Shown here: positions 1-10,869 of the stretch, in pieces
Layout of the letters: every line of letters begins with the position of its first letter
Numbering within the stretch: position 1 is the first letter of the stretch
Source: Raphanus sativus
Lineage: Eukaryota; Streptophyta; Magnoliopsida; Brassicales; Brassicaceae
DNA: 64,000 bases
Reading direction: 5' to 3'
Assembly (NCBI RefSeq): GCF_000801105.2
Contig: NC_079512.1
Coordinates: forward strand, 28,723,848 to 28,787,847
Notes under the pieces: generated by a model
The model's database searches: none
What the model saw: only the letters and a program-made list of their open reading frames with translations
What the model was told of the DNA's origin: nothing
Made by a program: the position numbers and the translations under genes

Positions 1-279
1 TTTATAAAGAGGAGAATAATATTTATACTATCTAGGAAATCTGTTACTTCCCACAAAATGACAAAACATAAGATAAGTATTATCTTAATAGATAAGCATT
101 ATCACCCATAATTATTATGAGAAGGACAAGTGTCCAAGATAAATATTCACATTTACAACATCATCCACTATATATGTGCTAAATGAAACCATCCAACAAA
201 CAACAATCTTGCTTTGTGAGATTTTTTTTTTCTTTGAGTTTTATCTGTTGAGATTTTTAAAAAAAAATTGCAACGGAAA

Positions 280-642
280 ATGGCAGGAAAAATGTGTATG
301 ATGATGATGGTGATGATGGTATTGGTGATCATGAACTGTGGTCTAAAAACATGTAATGGAATGGATACTAACGTTCCCACACCATCGTCTCTCGTAGGGT
401 ATGTATTGCCTGCATGTCAAAGCGTTCTTTTTAAATTATTTTCTATCAGAAGTATTGATATATGTATAAATTATTTTCTATTAGAAGTATTGATATATGT
501 ATATTGTTTTAATTTGCGATGGTACAAAAGGGAGGAACCTCTAATGCAACCACAAGACAATGCTCAATGCTACCAACGTTGTAGCAGACGATGCGGCTCT
601 GACGGAGAATGCTTGGTAGCTTGTTTGAAGAAATGTCCCTAA
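280..642 (+). CDS. Small cysteine-rich secreted peptide
   Basis: Two exons, 280-398 and 531-642, joined in phase give about 76 residues. The N-terminus is Met-rich and hydrophobic and reads as a secretion signal ending near residues 23-27. The C-terminal part is basic with six cysteines in the symmetric pattern C-x3-C-x3-C-x5-C-x3-C-x3-C and ends in Pro. This resembles plant thionin-like or hairpinin-like defence peptides, but I cannot assign a named family. The intron starts GTATGT and ends AAAAG; it happens to stay open in frame, so an unspliced reading also exists, but splicing removes a low-complexity stretch between signal and Cys core. The ATG at 280 is chosen because the codon at 268 is not ATG. 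A TATA-like stretch lies near 171-178. Function is inferred only from signal peptide plus Cys pattern. Confidence 0.6.
   Translation: MAGKMCMMMMVMMVLVIMNCGLKTCNGMDTNVPTPSSLVGYVLPACQSVLFKLFSIRSIDICINYFLLEVLIYVYCFNLRWYKREEPLMQPQDNAQCYQRCSRRCGSDGECLVACLKKCP
433..502. repeat. 35-bp tandem duplication in peptide-gene intron
   Basis: Two head-to-tail 35-bp units (433-467 and 468-502) differ at a single base. They make up over half of the 132-bp intron of the cysteine-rich peptide gene. Confidence 0.9.
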
Positions 643-824
643 ACCTCTGCTCTTTTTTAATTTCTCATACAAAAAAAAAATGATTCATGTTTTCTGTAAA
701 ATTATGCGATCAAGGCATTATTAAACAAATAAAAATCTGATCTTTGATATAGAAGAAGAACCGAAGATATATTTGCAGAAAATGAACCAATAATTGATAA
801 TCGTATAGATAACTACTTAAATAC

Positions 825-828
<4 letters not shown>

Positions 829-887
<59 letters not shown>
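829..887. repeat. (TC)n microsatellite, about 29 units
   Basis: Uninterrupted TC dinucleotide run. On the minus strand it is a (GA)n tract starting two bases after the stop codon of the kinase-fold gene, so it should lie in that gene's 3' UTR. It is a likely length-polymorphic marker. Confidence 0.95.
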
Positions 888-889
<2 letters not shown>

Positions 890-890
<1 letters not shown>

Positions 891-3662
891 CATTTGACAA
901 TGCCGTTCAAGAACCGGTGACTAAGAACAGCTTCCGCCATTGGCCGTTTCCTGTGGTCAGCGTTCAACATTGCCTACCAAAACACCCCCCCCACACACAC
1001 ACGAGAGTTTAGTCTCGTTTCTGAGATATGAAACATTTTTTATTTTTTGATTCTCAGCCTACAGAGAGAAACATTGACCACTTAAGAGGGACTAAATACC
1101 TGGAGTAACTCCCAACCAGCTCTATCACCAAAATCCAGAAACTTAACAGCTTCCTCAAGGCGTTCATCAGCTTCCTCAAGGCGTTCATCAGCTAAACAGT
1201 ACCTGTATTAAAAAGTTTAGTGAGTTTGTCGAAACACAGGCTATACCTAACAGAGACACTTGGAGGAAGAATAGATTAATTGATAATACAAAGAGGCTTA
1301 CTCTCTTACTGCCTCAATATCCAACCGGAATGTGTTTTCCAGTAGTCTCTGCAGTTCATCAGATTAAGCTAACGGTTAACCAAACACTATGCGGAGATAT
1401 GTTAGACGCCAACACATGCGAGCTTATATATAAATGAGCAAAAACAAAGCTGTTTAAAACATTCGCATGCCATCCAGTCATACGGTAATCTTGCCTGAAG
1501 AGAAAGAGAATCCATTACGCCTGCTTCGCAGAACGGAACAAAGGCCAAGTATGCAAAGAGAAGGCCGGCCTCATATCTGTAAACCACAAGAATGTGTTAT
1601 ATCTTTATCCAATAACACTCGCAACTAAGAAAATGAACGTTACTTAGAAAGTATAAGCAATACATGTCATCTGCAATCCCAAAAGCTCTCTTCTCAAAAA
1701 CTGTGAAGGCGCCAGAAGCAGTTGCCCTTCGCCAAAGTTGCTCTGATAGTGCGCCAGAGGTCGCTCCTTCTTCCAAGCATGATGGCCTGTAAGGTAAGCT
1801 CAGTCTATTAACAAAGAGTTCATACAGAGCGCTAAACAGCAAGACCAAAATGGCCGACGAATATCAGAAAGCTACAACTGCTGAGGATAAACAACGAGTC
1901 AGGGAGAGAAAAAGAGAAAGCGATGGAACCTTATGTCAACAGAAAAGGCTAGATCTCGCAGCCTCGGGATTAAATAAATGGCTTCACTCTCCGCTGGCGT
2001 ACTTGAAAAAAAAAACAATCAATTAAATTAGCAGAGAGATGATACACTTATACTGAGAGAGATGGATGCTAGCACTTTCAGATACTCGAAGGGAGGCATA
2101 CTTGAGAACAATTGAGGAGGGACCGAGGCTTTGGTGTAACCTATCATTGGCATGCATAAAGGCTAGACCTTTCATTGCACCTTGTAGGATCGTAATGACG
2201 AAATTTCTCCTTCGTTTCATCGTCACCTCTTTTTCATAAGGATTCCATACTCCTTGTGAGCGAGCTCTTGATGTTTTTTCACTCGCAATTCGTGCGTAAT
2301 CAGCTGCACTATCTTTACCACCGTCACGAAAAGCCAGCCACTACATAATGTGAATCAATCCAACCTCTATACTCCATAAGTTATGCCAAAATATCCACAT
2401 ACTTGCGTAGCATAGACTCAAACAAACAAAGCTCAACACTTCAAATAGTAAAGCCTAACCTGTTCACCAAATTGAGTCTCAAAGCCACCAACAAGTATAA
2501 GCAGGTTAGCAGGTAGGTTTTTATTGCTCTGCGTAGACAAGCAGAACAAAAAGATGTTGCACTATTATTTTATCCATTAAATTTTCTTTTAATGCATGTC
2601 TATTTATCCAACCTGGAGAAAAGAATGTGCATTCAACTCGTTTGCAGCCATCATGTCAGCCTCAATTCCACCAGCACGCTGTCCGGGATAGACCTTTACA
2701 GAGACGTGTGTGTGAGACAAAAAAATATAACGAAAAGCAACCTAAGATCCACTCTTCTAATACTGTAAGGAGGTCAGAACAAAATGTGCCATATGATGTA
2801 GAAACATTCATGAAAATAGAAAATTCCCACAGAAAGAAAAAAACAACAACAATGTTTGCTGAGAAAAAAAAGAAAGAAGGTGCAAAATAATCACCTTAAA
2901 GGTGATAGGTGTTCCTCGGAATGGACCCTGTGATATTCTTCCTTCGTATAGTCTGCAGACAAACTGCCGTGGCTAATACATTTTTTAAATTCACCAAATA
3001 TATCGCCATCTAATACATTGTTTTACATAACGCCAAAAGTGCACCTGATCTTAACGCCACCTTCTCCAATGTCCTGAGATTTTAATCTCCCAATATCATC
3101 GGATGTCGATTCAAATTCAGCTCCTGACTGCAACCCTGAATAACTAGACGTGCAAGAAAAGCTAAAAAGCTTAGAACACAAAAGCAAGATGCACAATAAT
3201 CATAAGGTAAGTCAATGTAACACACTACCATATACACATAAGAGTCAATGAGATTAAGCAATCGAAGACCTAGGCCCGGGCCAAGCTACAGCCACAGACT
3301 CACACATACATCTTTGTATACACTGTGCTCAGATAAACATGCTCGTACCTATACTATACACTAAGTAAACAGATCATCTTCTCCTCCACTATTTCGATAT
3401 TTGAGATTCACGAAATCAGTGAGGAGGTATACCTAGTTACATTCATGAATCCGTAGCTTCCGATAAGCCGCCCTACCTCGAACGAGTCAGCGCTGGTGAT
3501 TAAACTCGCCGTAACCGCATGCAGCCGCCGAGTCGGCCGATTCCTTCCACGCGAATTCAAAATCCGAGCGCCGGAGAATCCGCCGCCAGATTCTCGACGG
3601 ATCAAAGAGAAACGCGAAACGCAGTCGAAGGAAACGCGATGAACAGCGACCGGATTCATCAC
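890..3662 (-). CDS. Kinase-fold protein (probable pseudokinase), AT5G16810-like
   Basis: Twelve exons rebuild an open frame of about 428 residues: 3433-3662, 3045-3143, 2895-2952, 2613-2693, 2460-2528, 2102-2340, 1930-2001, 1664-1786, 1495-1576, 1302-1348, 1100-1202, 890-973. The Arg/Ser-rich N-terminus suggests an organellar transit peptide, probably plastid. The middle has a kinase-like fold, but where active kinases have HRDLKP this protein reads HQSLGP, so the catalytic Asp is replaced by Ser; the DFG position is also unlike the consensus. This fits the plant protein-kinase-superfamily member next to HSFA1b in Arabidopsis; substrate unknown. The C-terminus keeps the kinase C-lobe ending RKRPMAEAVLSHRF. 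Exon 1 starts at the first ATG giving the conserved frame. Oddities are an in-frame 21-bp duplication in exon 11 and a GC-AG intron after exon 9. Confidence 0.85.
1147..1188 (-). repeat. 21-bp in-frame tandem duplication in kinase exon 11
   Basis: Two perfect 21-bp copies (1147-1167 and 1168-1188) encode the heptapeptide ADERLEE twice in a row on the minus strand, adding seven residues without breaking the frame. Confidence 0.9.
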
Positions 3663-4499
3663 TTTCAGTTCGTGAGTGATGATTCAACGACTGTGTGCCA
3701 GCCAGTATGAGAGAGATAAGGGCCGCGAAAAGTTTTTCTCTTTGTCCTACGTGGCTTTTTATATTAATAATTAAATAATACTATAACCACACGCCGTTAG
3801 ATTAAAGAACAATCTTTTTTTTGACGGTCAGTCATTTGCCACGTCGGAAAAGTAATGAGATGCAGATAAAGCCTCTACCGGATTTAAAATTATATCCGGT
3901 TTTCATTCGGTATTGAGATAACCGAGTTAAATCAAACCGAAATGATGACCATGACCACAGACCATCTGAACCACTATTTTGGTTAGTTAGGTTAGAAGTT
4001 TGGTTCGGTTCAGTGAATTTTCTAAAAACCGATCTTCGACAATTAGTTTCTTTAGTTTTTTTCTTAAAAAAAGTTTGTAATCCAAACAATTCAAAACCCC
4101 AAATCGAACTAACTGAATTAACCAATTTCAAATCGAACAAACTGAATTAAATCAAAACTTTAACAACATTTATTAAAATCTAATCGAAATAAAAGGTTCT
4201 GACCAATTTTTCAGAACCACACTAACCGAACCAATAAACTTTATTTCAAGTTAATTGGAGGTATTTTTGTTGAATTGAACTAACCAAAACTTGAACTAAC
4301 CAAAAGGTCCAAAACCAATAACCCGATCTAACCGAACCTTGACTGTTTCTTTGAGAAGTCTTTCTCTCTCCCTCAGGTTGAAAAATCAAAGGTTTGAGTC
4401 TTTGAGAGAGTCTCTCTGTATAATAACTTTCGAGATCAATCTCTCAACCAACCAATCCATCCATCACCTGCTTTAGTGACTAGCTCTTACTTTTACTTT
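3663..4499. other. Divergent promoter region, kinase gene / HSFA1b
   Basis: About 840 bp between the divergent starts. 3890-4345 is rich in degenerate AACCGAACC / GGTTCGGTT words, a decayed dispersed repeat also seen elsewhere in the window; no clear terminal repeats are left. The last 130 bp before the HSFA1b ATG are pyrimidine-rich leader. I see no convincing heat-shock element array. Confidence 0.5.
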
Positions 4500-6455
4500 A
4501 TGGAACCGGTTCAATCCGCACCGCCTGCGAACTCAAACTCGCCGTCTATACCGCCGCCGGTGAACTCGGTGCCACCTTTTCTGAGCAAAACCTACGACAT
4601 GGTTGATGATCCTTCGACCAACGAGGTCGTGTCTTGGAGCAGCGGGAACAACAGCTTCGTCGTCTGGAACGTGCCTGAGTTCTCCAAAGTGCTATTGCCT
4701 AAGCATTTCAAGCACAACAATTTCTCCAGCTTCGTTAGGCAGTTAAATACATATGTAAGCAAAAGCATCACTCTTTCTTGTATTACAATTTTGAGGAAAA
4801 TCGTCAAGTTTTGAGCTTTTTTAAAAGGTTTGAAGTGTTAGTCGATGTGTGGTGGATAGATGTTTTGTATCTAATGTACGTTTGGTTGTTGCCTTAAATG
4901 GGTGTATAGATGTTTTGTATCTAATGTACGTTTGGTTGTTGCCTTAAATGGGTTCTTGCAGCTTCTAAGACTGGTATAGTCACTAGAACTATGCAATTAT
5001 GTTCCATCTGGGTTTTAGACTATATAGTTTAGCATGGTGGTTTAATGACTAGACCCATGTGGGCTATATTGCATTTTATTTTTCTAAAGATCTTGTCAAG
5101 TCAATCTTTGTACTCATCAAAAGACTGCACAGAACTTTGCAGGGTCAGTTTCACATATGCCTGTAGCTCTAAATCACAAAAGAGAATGTCTTTCTGTTCT
5201 CTGAACACTTAGGTTTGCTTCCATTTCTTAATGTCCGTCCAGGTACATGTAGATAACGAAAGAAGTCGTTTCTTTTTCAAACTGATGCTTTAACTATGTT
5301 TTGTGGTCTACCTGTTTTTTTTTTCCTTTTTTTACAGTTTCTCTATGTTGGCGTTCTTCTTCCATCTAGCTGTTGATCTTTTTAGTCTCTCTATGCTATT
5401 GTGTCTAGGGATTTAGAAAAGTTGATCCAGATCAATGGGAGTTTGCAAACGAAGGATTTTTAAGAGACCAGAAACAACTACTAAAAAGTATTGTAAGGAA
5501 AAGACCTTCACATGTACAGCAGAATCAGCAACAGACTCAAGTTCAGAACTCACCTGTTGGCGCTTGTGTGGAGGTGGGGAAGTTTGGAATAGAAGAAGAA
5601 GTGGAAAGACTAAAGCGTGACAAGAACGTTCTTATGCAAGAGCTTGTGAGGTTGAGGCAGCAGCAACAAGCTACCGAACACCAACTGCAGAATGTGGGTC
5701 AGAAAGTTCAGGTGATGGAGCAAAGGCAACAGCAAACCATGTCGTTTCTAGCAAAGGCGGTTCAGAGTCCAGGCTTCTTAAACCAGCTGGTGCAACAGAA
5801 CAACAATAATGATGGCAACAAACATATTCAGGGAAGCAACAAAAAGAGGAGACTTCCTGGAGATGATGAACAGGAGAATTGTAAAGGGCATGATGATGAG
5901 GCTAATGGTCTTAACCGTCAGATTGTTAAATACGAAGCAGCACAAACTATGCTTCGGCAGATCTTAAACAGGAGTAGTAGCTCGCCTCGGTGTGAATCAG
6001 TTTCAAACCGTCCTGAAAGTTTCCTGTTGGATGATACTCCCACTACTAACTCTCTGAACTCCGCAGATAGAGTTTCTGGTCCAAGTCCAAGCCAAGGAGT
6101 AGCAGCAGCTGCAGCTTCTTGGAGCCCTGAATCTGATTTAGTTGGGTTCGGGACAGGTGATGGAGTGTGTTTCGATCCAATAATGGCTGCTTTAGGTGGG
6201 TCGCTGGAAATAGAAAGCGATGAGATATCTCCTGTAGGTGAGGGAGAGGTGACTGAGTTACAGAACGAGGCCCCTAAGCTGCCAGGAGTCCAAGATTCAT
6301 TCTGGGAACAGTTCTTTGCTGACGAAACCCCATTGATCGAAGACGACATTCTTTCAGGAGCTGTGGAGAATAGTGACATAGTAATGGAGCAACAAGAAAT
6401 GAACCATCTTACCGAACAAATGGAACTTCTTTCTTCAGCAACACAGAGGAAATGA
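4500..6455 (+). CDS. HSFA1B: Heat shock transcription factor A1b
   Basis: Master activator of the heat-stress response that binds heat-shock elements as a trimer in the nucleus. Exons 4500-4754 and 5409-6455 give 433 residues. The winged-helix DNA-binding domain (about residues 26-120) is split by the single intron at the position typical of plant HSFs, between QLNTY and GFRKVDPD. The heptad-repeat oligomerisation domain with the class A insertion follows ([11 protein letters not shown] to FLNQLVQQ), then a basic nuclear-localisation motif NKKRRLP, an acidic/aromatic activation motif DSFWEQFF, and a C-terminal leucine-rich export signal [10 protein letters not shown]. Sequence and neighbours match Arabidopsis HSFA1b. 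It is somewhat shorter than the about 480 residues I recall for that protein, the loss falling before the activation motif. The ATG at 4500 is preferred to an upstream GTG in the same frame. Confidence 0.95.
4851..4950. repeat. 50-bp tandem duplication in HSFA1b intron
   Basis: Units 4851-4900 and 4901-4950 are head to tail and differ at one base near their start. They lie about 100 bp inside the intron that interrupts the DNA-binding domain. Confidence 0.95.
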
Positions 6456-7153
6456 AGGTAGGAACATGGGAAAAATATCTGCATTGCTGATGTTCTGTCT
6501 TGAGAGTTATCATTTGTTTCTCATAGATGTAGATCTTCAGGGGATATGAAACGAAGGAGGAGATGTAAATATAAAAAAAAAATCCCATTTTACCATTATG
6601 CTTGTGAATGATCAAATCTTTGAGTAGAGATTTTGCTGTCTTGTTTCTAATACATGTTACTTTTGTGTGAAAACATGCTCCGTATCACTAATGAACCATT
6701 AGTAATGGTAAGATGAATTACTACCTAAAGGATGTACAATTGATATTCCTTTAGTAAGTAATTTTTGTAGCTTCCTTGACTCGAGTTTGATGCTCAGACC
6801 AACACAACGATGATGATAATGAGTAGAACAATCCCAAAAATGAGAATAAGAAGGCATGTCTGCAATTAGCTTTAGCCTTTAGCTGCCTATTTGGTGGGAT
6901 GCCACGTCGAGCCCAACGCGATGAATAAAAAGCCCGTTTTGTTTTTCCTTTAAGGTCTTTTTTTTAGTGAAGACAAAGCCCACTGTGAGGGTTAAAATTA
7001 CTAACGTAGGTTTTTAATTGGCGTAACGCAATCCCCACACGTGAAGTGTCATAGAAAAAGCAACGACACTCGAAGTGCGTTTTCTCTTGAATCTGCGTTT
7101 TACACAGCCTCTCTCTCTCTCTCTCTCTTTCCAGGCTACGAAGATCAAACTCC
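6456..7153. other. HSFA1b 3' end and BPA1 promoter/5' UTR
   Basis: Holds the HSFA1b 3' UTR to roughly 6660 and then the BPA1 promoter; a (CT)n leader tract sits at about 7110-7130. In Arabidopsis I recall SYP21 lying between these two genes; I see no trace of it here. Confidence 0.5.
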
Positions 7154-9255
7154 ATGGCGGTTTGTTATTCCATCTTTGTTCTTATTCTTATAGTATCTTA
7201 TGCGGGAATGATTTTGCCGTAGTTCTTCCGGAATTTGGATTATATCCGCTTGCCGACGAGTTTGATTTGCTGCTATTTGCTAATTCTTTGTTTCTGTTTC
7301 TGGAATCGATTTTTGAGTCTATCAGTGTTGATCTGTATTTCAGAAATCGTGCAACCTATCTCTATCTATCTATATTTGTAAAAAAAGTTTCTTAATCTCA
7401 GCAGCTAAGAGTTTCTATCTCCGGTGAATTTTTTCTATTGTTATAGTGATGGAATACAGAAGAGTATATGTTCCTTCCAGTGATTCCATTTAGATGAATT
7501 GATTCCCGTTGCTAGCTCTCCATTCATTTGGGGCGTTATGTCATCTGATTTTAGAATGTTTAGCAATCATGTTTTGGTCGTGGATGATTCAACTGCACTA
7601 TATTGTTTTGTTTTGTTTGATTAATGTAAAGATGACTTTCATTTTCTAGTTAACATGTCTTGATCCATAGATTAATGTGTTTTAACTATAATAGTACAAT
7701 CTTATGAGAATCTAGTCTTCTTTGTCATAATAATATGGAACCTTTGATCGGGTTAGATATACTTGGATGCAAAAAATTTGTTAGTTCGGCTAAAATTTTC
7801 ATTTAACGCATGTTTTATTGGTTTCAGTAATGATTTTAACCCCTTTTTTAACTCTTTTCTGATGACAGATAAGATCAGTCAAAGTTAGCAATCTCTCATC
7901 AGGAGCAACAGAGCATGGTATCAAAGAGTTCTTCTCTTTTTCCGGTGAGGTTGAAAGCATTGACATCCAAGGGTTAGTCATTGCCTGATTCCCGTATCTT
8001 TTTTTTACTGTCATTGTTTCGAGCTTGAGATGAAGCCGCTGTTAAGTAAGATTTCTCTTAATGTTATATTTGATTCTGAGCTTCTTTTGGTTGCTTTCAT
8101 GTTTTATAACTAGCAGCAATGAGCATAGTGCTTATGTCACATTCAAAGATCCTCAAGGAGCAGAGACCGCTGTGCTCTTATCAGTGGGTTCACTCTTATT
8201 CCCTTTAACTTTTACTATTATATTCCTTCAACTAGTGCATATATGCTAAGTTTAATACCACTTTTGCAAAAGTTGGAAATTTTGTAACTGCGGTCATCAT
8301 ACTAACAACTAGGGATGTTTTTCAGGGTGCAAGTATTGCCGATCAGTCAGTCATCATTGAGATGGCTCCTAACTACACTCCACCTGCTGCCCCTCATGCT
8401 GTAATGTCTTCCATCTTTAGAGTATCTATTTATAGATATAATTTTCCATCTTCCATTTAATTGGAACTATAAATCATTTCCATTGATGTTTGATATTATT
8501 TGGCAAAAACTTGCAAATATGTAAAACATGTGATTGGTAGATATTTATAGATATAATTTTCCATCTTCCATTTAATTGGAACTATAAATCATTTCCATTG
8601 ATGTTTGATATTATTTGGCAAAAACTTGCAAATATGTAAAACCTGTGATTGGTAGATGTATTGAGCAATAGAGTGTCTCAACAGAAATCTCTAAAGGTTT
8701 TAACATGTGTTCATTTCCCAGGAAACACAGAGCGGGGGAGGAGGCGGAGGCGTCGCAGAATCAGTTGTTCAGAAGGCAGAAGATGTTGTGAGCAGCATGT
8801 TAGCAAAGGGTTTCATCCTCGGTAAAGACGCGGTCGGCAAAGCAAAAGCGTTCGATGAGAAACTCGGTTTCACTTCAACCGCAACAGCAGGAGTTGCTTC
8901 TATAGACCAAAAGATCGGTCTAACCCAAAAAATCACAGCTGGTACAAGCTTGGTGACCGAGAAGATCAAAGGGGTGGACCAAAGCTTCCAGGTCACAGAG
9001 AGGACCAAGTCTGCCTTTGCGACTGCGGAACAGACTGTGAGCAGCGCGGGAACGGCCGTGATGAAAAACCGTTTTGTATTAACAGGTGTGAGCTGGGCGG
9101 CAGGAGCGTTCAACAGAGTTGCTAAAGCAGCTGGAGAGGTTAGTCAGAAAACAAAAGAAAAGGTTGAAGCTGAGCAACCACCACAACCGTCGCAGACAGA
9201 GCATCAACCACCAGAAGGGTATTCTCCGATTCATTCGTCTGAATCGAAGCACTAA
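7154..9255 (+). CDS. BPA1: ACD11-binding RRM protein BPA1
   Basis: RNA-recognition-motif protein of the BPA1 family, whose Arabidopsis member binds the lipid-transfer protein ACD11 in cell-death control. Exons 7154-7159, 7869-7972, 8114-8183, 8326-8400 and 8722-9255 give 262 residues. The RRM is at residues 3-80: an RNP2-like segment VKVSNLS and an RNP1-like HSAYVTFKD. A Gly run follows, then a long Ala/Lys/Thr-rich helical region (residues 95-235) and a Pro/Gln-rich tail. The first coding exon has only two codons (Met-Ala); the ATG sits at the exon edge before a GTTTGT donor, and the joined sequence reproduces the family start MAIRSVKVSNLS. Context (after HSFA1b) supports the identity. Intron 4 holds a 115-bp tandem duplication, and a partial copy of exon 3 lies downstream at 9602-9710. 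Confidence 0.92.
8427..8656. repeat. 115-bp tandem duplication in BPA1 intron 4
   Basis: Units 8427-8541 and 8542-8656 are adjacent and differ at one position, so the duplication is recent. It is wholly intronic and leaves the splice sites of exons 4 and 5 untouched. Confidence 0.95.
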
Positions 9256-9601
9256 ATCTCATTACAGTGAAGAAGGTTGCGTTTTCTTTTTCTTGTTGGT
9301 TTCTTTGATATGAAAAATGTGGGATTTTTTTTGTCTTTTGGATTGTAACATAAAAGCTATGTTTGGATCTTCTACATTCGTAGTTCGTGTTTCTTATAAG
9401 ATATTCATATAGTATTCACTAATCTCTTTCGTGTCGTTGTATTCATCTCATAACATATCTCTTGCTTCTTGTCTTGCCTTTGACAGAGGGATGTATGTTT
9501 TCAAAAGCATAAAGCTTTTACTGTGAAATTAAAAGCCTTTTGATCGCTTACTTCAACCATTATTTCCAAGGATACGATCATACGATTCTGTAAAAATGTT
9601 A

Positions 9602-9710
9602 TTGATTCTGAGCTTCTTCCGTATGGTCTGACGTTCTAACTAGTAGCAGTAACGAGCATAGTAGTGCTAATGTCACATTCAAAGATCTTCAACAAGCAGA
9701 GACCGCTGTG
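9602..9710 (+). pseudogene. Fragment of BPA1 intron 2 end plus RRM exon 3
   Basis: Matches the end of BPA1 intron 2 and most of exon 3 (about 8070-8172), including the intron stretch TTGATTCTGAGCTTCTT, the acceptor region and the codons for the RNP1 segment VTFKD. The copy has substitutions and a small insertion near the acceptor. No other RRM exon is nearby, so it is a non-functional copy about 350 bp past the BPA1 stop codon. It could be a relic of a tandem BPA1 copy or captured by the adjacent Helitron. Confidence 0.85.
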
Positions 9711-9802
9711 TGTGCATTGAACTACAGATACAATAGTCTCAAACCCTTAAAAAAAATCTGCCCTTTTATTAAGTGGGTAACGTCTTTCCTTTTAATGTTA
9801 AA

Positions 9803-10869
9803 CTAGACCTTGACCCGACCGGGCGGGTATTTATTTTCTGTTTTTAAATTTTGTGTTTATATTAAATGATGAATTTGTAATATTTGCACATAAATTCCGA
9901 TTGAAAATTAATTTTTGCAGTTATAATAAAACTTAAAATTAAAAGCTTAATAAAATATTTTGATACATAATTTAAATTTCTTAATAAAAATAATATAGAG
10001 GTGGGTCATATTTTTTCCAATTTCAAAAACTTAGCATCCCAATAAAATAAATTTATAAATACATAAAATATATAAACCATATTTGGAACAATATTTCTAT
10101 CAAAATAAATTTGTTAAAGAAAAATAATTTAGCGATGTTGTTGTTTATTTCTAGAGTTTGACCCGTGACCGTATAAATATTTGCTTTCATTTTAAATTTT
10201 TATTTGTACTAATGGTATAATATATATATATATATTTAAATTAAAATGTATTACATAATTATTAATAAAACATTTTAAAACATAACAATTTTATTTATTA
10301 TTATATTTTGTGATTTTGATCGTCTATTATATCACAGTGTATCATATAAACAAATCCAACATTTATAACTTATTATATTTATATTATGAAACCATTATAC
10401 TAATAATATATGAATAAATTATTTTATATTTTATTTATATATTATAAAAATTGATTATGATGTGTGATTTTTATTTTATTATTTATACCAATAAATATTA
10501 AAAATATTTAACATGTTAAAACGAAGTATATTGGGAAATCTATTTTCGTAAATATTTGATTAAGAAAATCTATTATTTAAATTAAGAAAATACATTAAAT
10601 GCTTAAATCTATTATTTAAATTAGAAAAATATAAGCATACTTAAATATAGGTTCAATAAAGACAAGTATACTTAAATATAGGAAAAGACAAGCATACTTA
10701 AATATAGGTTTAATAAAGACAACTATAATTAAGGAAAATGCATTTACAAATCAGAAAAAACAACTATAATTAAGGAAAATTAGTTTATTACTTCAGTGGC
10801 ATTCTAATGTAAATAACTTCAAAAACTTAGGGGCATTTTCAAAGTGTACTTCTATTTTAATAGTATAGA
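9803..10869 (-). mobile_element. Non-autonomous Helitron (ATREP-like), 1067 bp
   Basis: On the minus strand the element begins TCTATACTATTAAAATAGAA at 10869, a typical Brassicaceae Helitron 5' end, and ends CTAG at 9803. A GC-rich hairpin (ACCCG...CGGGT, 9813-9828) stands a few bases inside the 3' end. The flanking bases are A before the 5' TC and T after CTAG, the expected A/T insertion site with no target duplication. The interior is very AT-rich with local repeats at about 10620-10780 and has no coding capacity for Rep/helicase. Confidence 0.88.

Noticed and set aside
4360..4420. Heat-shock element in the HSFA1b promoter
   Set aside because: GAA and TTC words occur but not with the required two-base spacing in series.
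5918..6484. 188-residue minus-strand frame opposite HSFA1b exon 2
   Set aside because: Serine-rich antisense shadow of the Gln/Ser/Asp codons of HSFA1b.
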